From Cheiracanthium punctorium (lineage: Eukaryota; Arthropoda; Arachnida; Araneae; Cheiracanthiidae): DNA of 64,000 nucleotides. The notes under the pieces are model-generated. The model was given only the letters and a program-made list of their open reading frames with translations, had not been told where the DNA came from and made no database searches. Position 1 is the stretch's first letter; each line of letters opens with the position of its first letter. The position numbers and the translations under genes are program-made. The stretch covers positions 1,302,001 through 1,366,000 of the forward strand of contig JAWZYV010013285.1 in the NCBI GenBank assembly GCA_038373885.1, read 5' to 3'. Shown in pieces: positions 10,610 to 21,907 of this stretch.

Positions 10610-12655
10610 CCGAAAATCTTGTGAGAAGTGGAGCTTTTTAGATCTGAATAAGGGTGGACCCTTTGTTCCAACTGAAACGTACAACAGTGCTGTACAAGGA
10701 CTTACACAGGGAGTCCGCCGCCCCTCCCCAGAAAATTTCGATTTTTGTTAACAAAATGATAATGAAGAAGTCGTTTTGTGAAATAAAGCCGCTTTTTCCA
10801 CTGTTAGGACCCTCCCCGATTTTTTTTTCTAGGTGCGTATTTGGTGGAACTGTACTATTTTTACTCATGACTTGTTATTGAAAAATAGTTATCAATTCTG
10901 AATTCTAATATCTTTCCTTTAGGCAGTGTAGCAGTGCCCTCTATTAGTGAGTTTTTGCAGTTATTTCAATGCTAAAAGTGATTTCAAAGTTCAAAACAAA
11001 TTTCCCCCCACCAAACAGTATTTATCTGTCCTGTCACAATTTCGCTGTTGGTACGATGGTCAAGTTTATAGTTTATTCGAATTTATGACTAACCCAATGC
11101 ATAATTAAAACTGGAAATATTAGCGTGCTGTCAAATTAAATGACTCAAATCATGTTTTTGTTTTTTTATGAAATGTAAGTTACTCTGAATTTAGCATAAT
11201 TAAGGGATTACACATAAGTAAGTTTCAATATCTTAAAGGGCTTCGTAATCAGCAAATTTTGAAATCACTTGATCAATATTACTGGAGCGTAGCAATTCAG
11301 TAAAGTTTGCGGGAGCGCATGAAAGTATGCTTAGATTGATTTCGGAACTAAAAGAAGACAACCACATTGTGCTAATTTTCTCCCTTCCTCCAAGAGTATT
11401 GGGCACTAATCCCCCCCCTTTCTACCTTAATGCAATATTATATCATTGGATATTTAATGTTTTTCTTTCCTTTCAAAGACTAACAACAGGAAATATTAAA
11501 TCAAATTATTTGGTTCAGTAACTAGTATATAAACAAAAAAATACTTTTTAGTAGGTTGATAGTTTGAAATATAAGAAAAATTGTAATTTAACGAAATTAT
11601 ATACATATTATTTTTATTAGCACTTTATTTATTTATTTATTTTTCCAGTGGCAAAGGTCTGTAGGTAATCAATAAAATATTAAATGTGTTTGGTGCTGCC
11701 ATCTACTCGTAACATTATAAATCATAAACTGAACCGTTTCATAATTTAAAGTTTTGACTTAAATAATCTGATCAACGTTCAAAGGTTTTAGAATTAAACA
11801 ATGAACTTTAAGCACTCAAAATATTGAAATTTGCTTCAATCCAAATTTTTCAATGCATCATTAAAAAGAATTATTCCCGAAAAGTAACAACTAAAAACGT
11901 ACAAAATATTTATTGAAAAATAATTCATCCATATAAAGCAATGTTTTATTTGTCATATAACTCTGAGTTATTTTTTTTTCAACGAAGATACACAAGTTGC
12001 ATAGTGTTATCGTTTAGAAGAACGAATAGCCCAGCTCGTGAAGAGACCTACAGAATTATTTTTAGTTTCTAGCTGTTTAATTTTTTTTCTTAGATTTTAG
12101 TTTTAAATAGTATAACTGCTTAAAAATTATTACATACATTGGGTCCTTAAAAAAAAAATAAATGTTCATGAACATATTGCGAATGTATTACTACAAAGTT
12201 GTGCATATCTATACTTCCTCGCAGATGAACAAAAAACAAAGTTTTTTTAAAAAGTATAAAAAAAGAAATATATATAAAAGTTTTTTTTTTTTTTTTAAAT
12301 AAACTCTTCTTATATAATTTTAGAGTTGTTGTTCTATTATTACGTAGTACTTCCAGTATTTTCCGAGTTCCATGCAAACGTTGTTTAAGTGGCAAGGTAA
12401 AATTTTCAGAAATTTATAAGTATCACGAAAAGTTCTTCAAATTGTAAAACAGTAGGGTTTGGCAATTTCTCTCCAAAAATAGAAGATATCGCCAAGCTGG
12501 AATCCGTTATGGTAACCTTTCTTTTTTCTGACCCTAGCTTAGAGATAAATCGACGAATGTGAACACCCTTGGCGACTTCTGACATACCGCCACCCGCTGT
12601 TTGCGAATCTGGAAAGATTGACCCAAACTTACATCACGACTCCAAAAACTGAGTA
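10610..12655. other. AT-rich stretch with no supported gene
   Basis: Contains A/T tracts (for example 12283-12297) and a repeat-like piece at 12450-12515 that resembles 31225-31290 (caatttct then atatcgccaa). No splice-bounded exon was found that would continue the minus-strand gene whose exon ends at 12890. Confidence 0.45.
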
Positions 12656-12659
12656 AGTA

Positions 12660-12832
12660 CAGTAAAGCCCGTTTAATGGAGGCCGATTTCACAAGAAAAG
12701 TTATATTGTAATAACCCGCGTATTTCCTTATCAGGGACCACACTGACAGTTTACTACGGTCTGACTCACTAAAAATTTAATACATTAGCTGGGTATTCTT
12801 TTAACCGATATTACATTAAGCAGGCTCGACTG
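12660..12832. mobile_element. pogo/Tigger-like MITE, 173 bp
   Basis: The left end CAGTAAAGCCCGTTTAATG and the inverted right end CAGTCGAGCCTGCTTAATG are imperfect terminal repeats, and both sides are flanked by TA (12658-12659 and 12833-12834). CAGT ends with a TA target fit the Tc1/mariner/pogo group. A fragment with the same right half (ttcttttaaccgatat) lies at about 17330-17435. Confidence 0.7.
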
Positions 12833-12889
12833 TATAAGAAAAGTTTATAAAATGTTTTAAACAAGCACTTCATTGTTGTCCGTCCTTAC

Positions 12890-13079
12890 CTGCTCATCCA
12901 TTTGCTTGATCATTCCTTCTTTAGTTTCGACCTCTCTGGTGAAGAAATCCTTCATCTTGAGTAGATAGACCAGGTACCCCATAATTTCATTATCTTCTAA
13001 GGCATGCTGCCGGCAGTACAGCGTCGACACCGTGGGTTCTATTTCTGCAAGCTGCTTTGACAAACTTTCAATCTGTTTC
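12890..13079 (-). CDS. Second coding exon of an unrecognised coiled-coil-like protein
   Basis: This exon of 190 nt is preceded on the minus strand by a pyrimidine-rich acceptor (TTTTTATAG) and followed by the donor CAG|GTAAGG. It is open in the phase needed to follow exon 17484-17617. The joined frame supplies residues 45-108: Lys/Glu/Gln-rich helical sequence with Leu and Ile spaced as in a coiled coil, one Cys, and an aromatic cluster (YLVYLL, then KDFFTREVE). Its base composition (about 45% G+C) is above the AT-rich surroundings. The exon ends in phase 0, and the next exon was not found. The family is not recognised; a cytoskeletal or chromosome-associated coiled coil is only a guess. A longer frame reading through the donor is an artefact of the intron. 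Confidence 0.7.
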
Positions 13080-13124
13080 CTATAAAAATACCGATTAATC
13101 AAATAATATCTTTAGCTTTGTATA

Positions 13125-13538
13125 CAAGGTGTTCCGAAACTCGTGAGCAAAAATTAAAGGGGTGGTAGAGGAAACGTTGTTTTTATTTACCTGTTAATAA
13201 ACACTTTAAGAATCAATCTTGTAATCATTGTATAGTCAATCTTGTAAGCATTGTATTATCAATCTTGTAATAATTGTAAAATCCATCTTGTAATCATTGT
13301 ATAATGAGTACTTTAGTAATCAATCCTCTTACTATTCAATTTTAATCAAGTGCTTTTTGTGAAAGATTCATTAATTTTGATGAATCAGAGTCATAAAGTT
13401 CACTATTATTCCAAAATGATTAGCAACAGAGCTGCATGAGGACGACGTTTTCGACCCCACATTGCTGTGTGATTCTGAACCATCTTGGTTCAGAGTACCA
13501 TCGCTTAAATTTTTGTCCATGAGTTTCGAAACACCCTG
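13125..13538. mobile_element. TA-flanked MITE (mariner-like), 414 bp, in an intron
   Basis: The left end CAAGGTGTTCCGAAACTCGT and the inverted right end CAGGGTGTTTCGAAACTCAT form terminal repeats of about 35 bp with some mismatches. The left flank is TA and the right flank is CA, so the TA duplication has probably decayed. Inside are four copies of a 23-bp unit (13215-13306). Non-coding. Confidence 0.7.
13215..13306. repeat. Four tandem copies of a 23-bp unit
   Basis: Units at 13215-13237, 13238-13260, 13261-13283 and 13284-13306 share the core atcttgtaatcattgta with one to five differences. The array lies entirely inside the MITE at 13125-13538. Confidence 0.9.
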
Positions 13539-14059
13539 CATTTTATTATTTCACATCGAAAAGACTTAAAATTATCACGCACTAGTGTCAGAAATCAATG
13601 TTACGAAAATAAAATCTACAATAATTGAAGAAATAATATTCGTTTTCTGTAACGAATTTGTCACAGATATGTACGTATTATCAAGGGGAAAAGTGAATTG
13701 TGTGTCAACATACAGGTTATATCAAAAACGGTAAAATAAAGATGGCATCCTCTTTAACAATATGATGACTTGTTGTGAGGCTTGTATACACATATCTAAT
13801 ATAGTGTGTGGCTCGGTACCCACGCATTATATTAGGTGACCCTTTCACGAGATAGAAAAAAACATGAGACTGTTTTTGATACAACGTGCATATTGCTGTG
13901 AACTCTTTTTTTTTTTTTTTTTTGGAGGGGATGGGTCTGCTCTTCAAAGGTTAAATTTAGCCAATTTAGTGATGTTTCGCCAAAATGTCATCAAGCCTGG
14001 CGACATTTGGAGCGCTTTTATCAATGGGGCCTGCATTGTTTCCTTTGTTGTATTATAGT

Positions 14060-14772
14060 CTAAGAGCCAGCGAGCGCCAGACCTTCGTCATAGTATAAAA
14101 GCTGAAACTTTCTCTACGCATACCCCCCAACAGAGGTAGGGACAATCGGCCACTATAAAGTTTGGATGGCCGTGGCTTTGGCAGGTAACAGGTGGGGGTG
14201 GCAAAGGTGTATAAAATTGCAGAATATTTTCGTCATTTCATAAAGCTTCATTTTTTATATGTTTTTCTTCGCAATACTAGAAATGACTTTATCCCTTGCC
14301 AGACACTTTTCCATCGTGGCAAACCCCGCCAGACAATCTCAAAGTCATGGAAAACTGCTGTGTTCGTAAACTCCCGCGACGAAGTACGTCAAGCTGTCAC
14401 AAAGTGTCAAGCACATTTTATACTGCTACTTCTGAACTTTCTTACGATGCTGCAGCGCGCTCGTAATAGAATTACGTTTTCCATGACTTTGAGATTGTCT
14501 GGCGGGGGTTTGTCACGATGGAAAAGTGTCTGGCAAGGGATAAATTGGTTTCTAGTACTGCGAAGAAGAACATATAAAAAAATTAAGCTTTATGAAATGA
14601 CGAAAATTTCCTGCAATTTTATACACCTTTGCCACCTGTTACCTGCCAAAGCCACGATCATCCAAACTTTATAGTGGCCGATTGTTCCTACCTCTATTGG
14701 GGAATATGCGCAGAGAAAGTTTCAGCTTTTATACTATGACGAAGGTCTGGCGGCCGCGGGCTCTTGCTCTAT
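14060..14772. mobile_element. Hairpin (fold-back) element, 713 bp
   Basis: Left arm 14060-14355 and right arm 14476-14772 are close reverse complements over almost 300 bp, for example cagaccttcgtcatagtata at 14087-14106 and its inverse near 14730-14750. The loop is about 120 bp. The candidate target duplication is TAGT at 14056-14059 and 14773-14776. The element interrupts a repeat that is uninterrupted at 38850-38980. The 160- and 112-residue frames seen here read through the arms and are not genes. Confidence 0.85.
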
Positions 14773-15572
14773 TAGTTTTACGCAATAGAACTAATATTAC
14801 GCAATCAAATAACAGAATGTTCGAACATGTATCACATTTCATGCATCGACACTATTTTCTTTTCTTCTTCATTGTGTTGAAATTGTATCGTAATACATGC
14901 GTGGGCATTATTTTTCCTTTTTTGTTTCATTATGCTGACAAGTGCGTCATAATCCATGCTCGGGCACTGTCTCTTCTTCTTGGGCATAAAATTGAAAGGG
15001 GTATAATTATTCACGCATAGGCCATATTTCTTTTTCTTGCATTTAAATTTAAATGTCTTTTTTTCTCGCTGTTGCTGTTAAATCCAAACAGTGATTCAAG
15101 GCAAAATATCCACATTAAAAGAAAAGCTCTCTGCTAAATAAGAAAACAAAGTTTATTTTTTAATCAGGATGAATGTGTGTTTCCAAAAGAATAAAGTCTG
15201 ATGTAAACCATACGACTTCCTACTACGTCTATTAAATCAGAAAAAAATTTGATGTTAGGGGACCAAAGCCCCCAGACTCGCTACGCTCGCTTTTTGTATG
15301 AGGCATTCGACCCCTAATATGACTTAATCATAAAAACGGCATAATTGACAAAGCCCAAAGGTTGGGTCAGATAGGATGTTAGCGAGCTACAGATTGCTTG
15401 GTTCTTGCATGTTCCTTGGATCATAAAATATTAAACTTCTCACTATTTTTAACTAGCCGCCTCCGGTGACCAGTTGGTTCACCATCTTAATAAATCTTGT
15501 GTTTCTCACCACCTTCCTTGGCACTGAAATATCTCAGATTTTGAATGGAATTTAAAATTAAGATGTTTACGA

Positions 15573-15640
15573 ACAGGGGCGGTCCTAGGGTAAACGGCGC
15601 CCCCTGCTAAGATAAAAATGACGCCCCTCTTATGCTCTAC
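15573..15640. mobile_element. Partial copy of the hAT-like MITE family at 7976-8143
   Basis: It starts CAGGGGCGGTCCTAGGG and continues gcgccccctg and gacgcccctcttatgctc, matching the reverse complement of 8060-8143. The other end was not found, so it is truncated or diverged. Confidence 0.6.
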
Positions 15641-15904
15641 TTTTTGAGTTCGACATGACGTCGTATGAGTGTACCGTTTTTGTCTTCTATATTTTATAAA
15701 ACATTTCTTCGGAATGAAAATCGCCTACTAAAACTATTTTACAATATTCGCCAGGCGTTTTCTAACTATATTCGAAATTTATTTATTATAAATTGTCGCG
15801 TTTAGCACCAAATTTAGCGATCCATTATCAAAAATTGCAAACCTTGAACAATTTCATTTTATTAACGCCCCCACCCCCTATCTACGCCACCTGGCAAATA
15901 CATT

Positions 15905-17058
15905 TTCATGCCCCGGCAGGTTATGTTGGTACCTCTTTCGACGGTGAAGTTATAGCGATATGCGTAGCCTTAAAATAACTATCAGCTAGTCTTTGTAAGT
16001 TTTCAAGGGCAGTTATCCTTTCTGACTCTTAAGCAGCCATCCAGTCAATTTCTACTGTTGAGCACGCACGAATACCTGAAATTCACCTATGTCAAGAATT
16101 CCTGAGAACTCTCGCTTTGAAGGGGATGCAAATTGTTCTACAGTGGGTGCCCGGCGATCGTGGCTCATGCGGCAATGAGCAAGCAGATTCACTTGCAAAG
16201 AAAGGTGCAGGCCTACTTACTGGCCTTATTACACGGACAAAATTTATAGCAATTTTGGTTGCAGCAACCAGCTGCTGCAATTCATTCCTTCAAGTCAGTG
16301 AGCCCAGATGAGAACGTAGGGTTGCCATAGTAAACAGACTCTAATGTGTTCACAAACGCTTGAGTTTCGCCGAATTGGCGGTAGCTAGAGCATGCAATTA
16401 TAAATAGCATGTTTATACCTCGGGTTGTTTATACCTCGTGTCTATCTTCGAATCGGATTGTTATTTATTTTTATTTTCGTCAATCAAATCAATTTGCATG
16501 TCGATATTCCATTTCACGGACATTTATTTTTGCACACGCTGATCCCTTTCATTACGAGCAGTATGGCTGACGCTGACTCTTCCGCCATCTTGTGTTGTGA
16601 AGAAATAGGAAGCACTACGATTGGCTGGAATTCCAGCAACCTGTAATATTTTCGCCTCTGAACGAAAAAGTTGGAGTTGACTGTTCCCTATGTAACCGAG
16701 GGAAATTTCCAGGAAAGAGGTTTCTGCAACTGGTTGCAGCAACCAAATCGCACGCAAATTCCTTTGTGTAATAAGGCCTTATAACATCCTGCTTCACCCA
16801 AAACGTATTGGAGGATTAAAATGTTTCTAAAGCATCTAGCTTCTAATGCCTCACGAGATCTACGAACTCGTATAGCTCCAAAATCACTGGAGTAATTTAG
16901 GCCCTTCTTTTATTCCTGACTTACAAAGACGAAATGCAGTTGCCACTTTCCGTCTAACAGCAGAACATGACTGCCTAGCCTCTCATCTGAAGCGTTTGGG
17001 CATTTTACCTGATCCTACTTCTCCACTCTGCGGCTCTGGAGAAGTAATGAATGTACAG
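15905..17058 (+). pseudogene. Decayed non-LTR retrotransposon: RNase H domain and C-terminal tail
   Basis: One frame shows the RNase H domain typical of I-, R1- or LOA-type LINEs: SFDGEVIAI (catalytic Glu), AVILSDS (catalytic Asp), VLQWVPG, then GNEQADSLAKKGA (final Asp). Two in-frame TAA codons, at about 15975 and 16030, sit where the family usually has Gln (CAA), so both fit C-to-T changes. The first catalytic Asp is not visible. After an insertion (16220-16778) the tail resumes, in another frame, with FRLTAEHDCLASHL and PLCGSGE, matching the conserved region after RNase H in these LINEs. The copy ends at an A-tract (17059-17080). It is broken several times and cannot be functional. Confidence 0.8.
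16220..16778. mobile_element. Non-autonomous DNA transposon inserted in the LINE remnant
   Basis: Terminal inverted repeats of about 55 bp begin GGCCTTATTACAC, and both arms contain GGTTGCAGCAACCAG. TTA occurs on both sides (16217-16219 and 16779-16781), which could be a 3-bp target duplication as in PIF/Harbinger elements. The offset of one base on the left makes the exact ends and the superfamily uncertain. There is no transposase frame. Confidence 0.7.
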
Positions 17059-17082
17059 AAAAAAAAAAAAAAAAAAAAACTA

Positions 17083-17280
17083 GTCAAAATGGATTCACAA
17101 TTGTCCAAAATAGATCGTGCATGTATGCATAGGTACATATAAGCATGCATTCGTTTGTTGAGACGCCATGCAAAAAATCATCAAAGCAAATTTAGAAATA
17201 GTCCAAATCGATTTTTCCGTCAAAATTTGAGTATCGAAAATTTATACGAGCACTATATTTCTTTTATTTCGTACCTAATG
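17083..17280. repeat. Dispersed repeat, copy 1 (related to 31545-31712)
   Basis: It shares the order gcattcgtttgttgagac, aaatttaga, gtcaaaa and the end motif ttcttttatttcgtac with the 31.5 kb copy, whose end folds on itself (cttcc...ggaag). Family unknown. Confidence 0.55.
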
Positions 17281-17483
17281 GAATAGCCAATTTGTCAGGA
17301 AATTTTATTCTAATTAGCAGAATATTCCGTTGTCCGGGACTTGCGTTATTGACTATTATTACGGTTTAGTACATTGACAATTTATTACAAGTGCTGTATT
17401 CTTTTAACCGATATTTCATTAAACGGGTTCGATTGTATTCATATTTTTATCGTAGCTCAGATGATGTAGAAATTGCCACTAAC

Positions 17484-17617
17484 CTCTGAACCACAAATTT
17501 TGCTAAATCACTCTGCTTTTTGCATAATCTTCGCACCATGTGCATATGAAGTTCTCGTTTTAAGTTCCTCTTTGTTTCTATGAGCTCCTCTTCTAATATG
17601 CTGTAATCTGTAGCCAT
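17484..17617 (-). CDS. First coding exon of an unrecognised coiled-coil-like protein
   Basis: The start Met-Ala-Thr-Asp-Tyr is at 17617. A stop (TAA) lies in frame 9 bases upstream, which supports this Met as the true start. An acceptor-like TTTTCCAG at about 17631-17638 suggests a spliced 5' UTR. The exon encodes 44 residues plus two bases: an acidic start (EEELIE) followed by a Lys/Arg-rich helix. It ends at the donor CAG AG|GTTAGT. The phase matches exon 12890-13079 across an intron of about 4.4 kb that carries three transposon insertions. Together the two exons give 108 residues; the 3' part of the gene is not found. It is probably soluble, with no signal peptide or membrane span. No family can be named. 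Confidence 0.65.
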
Positions 17618-17629
17618 ATTTCGTTAAAA

Positions 17630-18340
17630 ACTGGAAAATAAATAAATAAATAATATTAACACCGATTTTGAATGGATATAAGCTTTAGGAATCAGACTTC
17701 GTAAAAATGGAATACTGGCGACAGTTTACACTTATAATTTCTTTAATACCTTTTTTCTTTAATAGGTTAATTCCTACTTTACGGTGCTTTTCGATGCGTT
17801 TTCAAAAATCGCCATGTTTCCCGTCGGTGCGTTAAATTTGGCACGTTTTCCCGTCTTGTCTCAGAAAACAAATAAAAGTCGCCAAGGTTACGATATTAAA
17901 CTTTAACCACCTTAAATTTTGCCTAGTTGGTGATGATGGATATTTGAATCGCCAAGAAAATAGTTTATAAAACTTCACATTGATACTGCATTCATGATTC
18001 ATATATTTACTAAGATAATAAAAAATAATGACGAGAATCGCAACTGAGCTAGCTCTACATACATTAAAAAAATATAGAATTTTTGCCGTGTTGGTGCAAA
18101 AAGCACGATTTATCAAACTAGTGAAAGTTTTGAAATTTTGTATCAAGTTTACTATTTTGACATAAATGGCTTGTATCACAATCTATAAAAACAATACCAC
18201 TTAAAACAATTATGTACTAAGAACAGCTTGGATATTTATCACGTTAAAGCGACTTTTCACTGTTTGGCGATTTACGCTAGCGGATAATTGATAATCATTT
18301 CTTATTAAGGATGCCAATATCACAGCTCTCTGTATGAAGG
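17630..18340. other. Probable upstream or intronic sequence of the minus-strand gene
   Basis: AT-rich; a 115-residue minus-strand frame (17832-18179) has no recognisable feature. The short phrase cgccatgtttcccgtcggtgcg near 17810-17830 is more G/C-rich. No promoter element can be fixed. Confidence 0.35.
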
Positions 18341-18354
18341 GTGTAAATTCAAAA

Positions 18355-18527
18355 GGTACTTACGTATTATGCCGGCGGTCCGCCAAGACGAGCGATTTTA
18401 CGCCAAGATAAATGCCCGGACACATGGAATTATTGATGGTTCAGAATACCATTGGCAACATTTTGTCAGCATATTTAATGCAAGAATATTTTGGTGGGAA
18501 TGACCGCCGGGATAATACGTTAGTGCC
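18355..18527. mobile_element. 173-bp MITE, copy 1 (hAT-like)
   Basis: Ends GGTACTTACGTATTATGCC and, inverted, GGCACTAACGTATTATCCC, followed inside by GGCGGTC on both sides. The flanking 8-mers attcaaaa and attcaagg match at six of eight positions. An inverted copy of identical length lies at 20239-20411. Confidence 0.8.
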
Positions 18528-18767
18528 ATTCAAGGTTGTATGATTTACTTTTTAAGGTATTAATTCATTCGTAATAGCGTGTTTGGCTTTTTGAGAGGAA
18601 TAGTGAACATATTAAGACCGAAAAAAAGATGCTGCGAATCTCGATTTGAGGCATAAATATTATATGATTACACTATCGAACAAATGTTTTGCAACAAAAC
18701 TCATACTTTCCAATCAATCAGGGAAGCTTTCAAAGGATCATTTGATTGGATATTTTTTCTGTCGATG

Positions 18768-19610
18768 CATGGCTCACTAAGATCCCAAGTACAGGCTGGC
18801 CGAAAGGCTCCGTTTTTGCGTACGAACGAATTTTCACCCCTTCGCCGATTTGGCGCTAGTACCTGACCGTATCAGTGTTGCCAATTCTGCCGGAGAAAAA
18901 GTGTCTCAAGTCAAAGTTAAAACAGTTAAAAGTAGCCAGAAATGGCTAAAAATGTTGTCAAGCTGAGGAAAAAAAAATTCTTTGGCGCTTACTTTTAAGT
19001 GCTTGTGCTGCTGAAATATGCTTGCCTGAAGATGCTTTTTGAGTCATCTGGACTTTCATGTCCGATTTACAATATACTTCGGTATTGCCAGTTTGCCAAG
19101 ATCTAACCACAAAGTGTCTAAACTGGCAACCCTGTCATATTATTTATCTTAAAAGCATTGTGTAATCAGATTACGGAAGCACATTAAGAGCAAGGTCGCC
19201 AATTTAGTCACTTAGTGGCTAGATCTGTTTTTTTTTGTGGGCAAATCTGTCAATTTAGCCGCTTTGTGGCAAGATCTTCGCTAACTGACAATACCGAAGT
19301 ATTTTGCAAATCAGAAAGGAAAGTCCAAATAACGCAAAGGACACTTGCAGACAAGAATATTTCAGCAGCACAAGCTTTTAAAAGTAAACACCAAAGATTA
19401 ATTTACTTTTTTCTCAGCTTGAAAACAATTTTAGCCATTTCTGGTTACTTTTAACTTTGATTTGAGCCCCTTTTTCTCCGGCAGAGTTGGCAACACTGAT
19501 AGATTCAGTTACTTGCGCCAAATCGGCGAAGGGGCGAAATTACTCGTACGCAAAATCCCGTAGGAGAAACTGGTTTTCATGCAGTCTCTACTTGAGATCT
19601 TAGGGCCATG
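18768..19610. mobile_element. Hairpin (fold-back) element, 843 bp
   Basis: Left arm 18768-19133 and right arm 19192-19610 are diverged reverse complements. Matching blocks include gttgccaattctgccggag (left) against its inverse near 19480-19500, and cgccgatttggcg (left) against cgccaaatcggcg (right). The spacer is about 58 bp. No coding frame or clear target duplication was found. Confidence 0.8.
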
Positions 19611-20238
19611 GTCTGTATTTAAATAACAACAAGGAAAACATTATTTTTTTCTCTTTTGACTTTTGACTTTTGTTGTTTATTACCCTTCAAAATAATATAA
19701 TGAAAACTATATTGCTCGGATATTTATTGATTTATTTGTTTTTATTGTTATAAGCTCGTAACATATATTGGTATATACTATTTTTGGAAGAGGTTTGTAC
19801 CTTCACCTTTCACGGTTTTTTTATGCTTAAAACTGCCACGATGGCCTAAGTAATGCTACCAAATATTCGCCAATGGGGGGCAAATACCCAAGTAGAGTTA
19901 CCTAGTACCATTTTGGAGTAAAATATCGTGGAGTTAGTCTCACAAAAATTATTTGGTTTCCAAATAATAACTATTCTAGAAATTGTAATAACGAAACACG
20001 TACACTCCCCGAAAAATGCAAGGCACTTACTGGACGCAAGTAATATTCCTGTGCAGTTGGAAAAAATCTCAGATTTGGGAAACGTTTATTTATATATTTT
20101 TTTAACAGATAACAATTTTAATTAGTTGGTTGAGTGATTTACAGATACTGAATGCGTGATATTTTGCTGCATCAAAGAGAACTCTGTCGATAATGCGAGA
20201 AGGTAAAGAACAAACGCACTCGCAAGATTGCAAAAACT

Positions 20239-20411
20239 GGTACTGACGTATTATCCCTGCGATTATTCCTGCCAAACTATTTCTTTCGTCAAATGTGCTA
20301 CCAAACTGATGCCAATCGCATTCCAAACCATCAATAATTGCATGTGTCCGGCATGTATCTTGGCGAAAAATCGCTGGTCTTCACGGACCGCCGGGATAAT
20401 ACGCAAGTACC
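20239..20411. mobile_element. 173-bp MITE, copy 2 (hAT-like), inverted relative to copy 1
   Basis: Ends GGTACTGACGTATTATCCC and, inverted, GGTACTTGCGTATTATCCC. Its reverse complement aligns with 18355-18527 along the whole length (for example cgccaagata, ccggacacatg and aattattgatggtt). Flanking 8-mers caaaaact and caaaaagg match at six positions. Confidence 0.8.
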
Positions 20412-20707
20412 CAAAAAGGTATAAGGCATACTTCTGACATTACGTTTCTACGTGGCGTTTGTGGAATCTTGTCGTGTAGGCTTGTTAGTGACATCACACT
20501 TCCTCTTCCTTAAAATAACCAATCTAGGCTTACTCTATGTGATGCCACTGAGCTATTTGTTAGTAAACATGGTAGAAGGCTATTTCGGATTCTGATTTTG
20601 TGGGAATAGCCAAGAAAGGTAGAATTAGTGAATACTCTTTGGGAATCGATACGGCAGTTATTCTAAACTAAACAGACTTTCTAAATCCGTGAAATTATTT
20701 AACTTAC

Positions 20708-20770
20708 GATTTTTTTAACATCACACATTGTTTCCAGATATTCATCTAATGCAATTTTAAACTCTGACAT
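20708..20770 (-). CDS. Possible short coding exon, function unknown
   Basis: On the minus strand an ATG at 20770 opens 21 codons (MSEFKIALDEYLETMCDVKKI) ending at a consensus donor, ATC|GTAAGT. A possible acceptor (CCTTTAG) lies just upstream at 20785-20790. The composition is protein-like, helical and acidic. It does not join in frame to the exons at 17.5 or 12.9 kb, so it would belong to another transcript, or be chance: a frame this short is not strong evidence. Confidence 0.25.
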
Positions 20771-21907
20771 CAAAATGAATATCTCTAAAGGTTAATAAGT
20801 GTCTAGAGGCCTCAACTTGGAGGAACTAATATTAATCTCTCCGCCAAGGGCCTCAAACAATATGGTTCTTCTTTGATACCGTAAATTTACTTCGTATGTG
20901 TTAGAAAACCTGTGTTGGTCCGTGTAACAGTTTCATGGTTTATTCTTAGCTTTGCGTACGGAGATATATTATAGGAGTGGACACACTCCGTGGCTGCTAG
21001 CTGAGATTCGTGCCACACAAAATAAGTTTCAATTATGTAAACATTGGAAATCGAATAACGTGCAACGATCTTAGCGGTCAAAGAATTAAACATTTCCCGC
21101 GTTGACTGCTAACTAGTTTTATATGTTTTTAATTTCCTTAACTAGCATGTGAACGAAAATATGCATGCGAACGCTAAATTTTGATTTTTTTTTCACTTTT
21201 GTTTATGTGGTTGCCTTTGTAGCAAATGAATAAAAGTGAGGAAAAATGCTCTATTTGAGATGATTTAAATATTACGTTTATAATAGCCGCCAAGGCGACC
21301 AGCATCGCCGGCCCTTACCTGACTATTTTTTATACTCAGTGCAGTCTTGGTCAAACTAATGGAAACATTTAATGAAAATCACGTTTCTTTGTTTTAATAG
21401 TATTTCTCATTAAATTTATTTAGGTTAGGTAAGGCAAATTTTGGGTGTCATCATAAAAGCCGATGGTGACCATGGTGGCGATGCCAAGTACTAACATTGC
21501 AAAATATAGACAATTAGTGAAATTTCCATTCATAAAATGATTATAAAAGTTCTGTATTGGGTGATAACGTGTTGTACAAATTCCTGCAGAAATACTTCTT
21601 GATTGCAGAAGCTGCGAGCTTTCTCATATTAGTGTGGTGCCGTTCTATTCATCAGCTTCATGGTTCCGCTGGTGGGAAGTTTTTTAGTTTAATAACACCA
21701 GTGTTAATACGCCAAAGTTAGCAACCTGGTGTTTTAGTATGGCTGCATTATTTAATACGCAGCCTTGGTCATAATAATATAAAAGAAACAGTAAGTGACT
21801 AATATCGGCTTTAGCCTATTGTGATAAACGTCCAAATGTGTCCAAAAATTGTAAATCAGATATTTTAAAGCTGTGAAACTATCCGAAAAATGGAAAAGTG
21901 GGCTACG

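Noticed and set aside
14192..15020. Two plus-strand reading frames of 160 and 112 residues
   Set aside because: They run through the arms of the hairpin element and its flank; the second arm repeats the first in reverse, and no protein motif is present.
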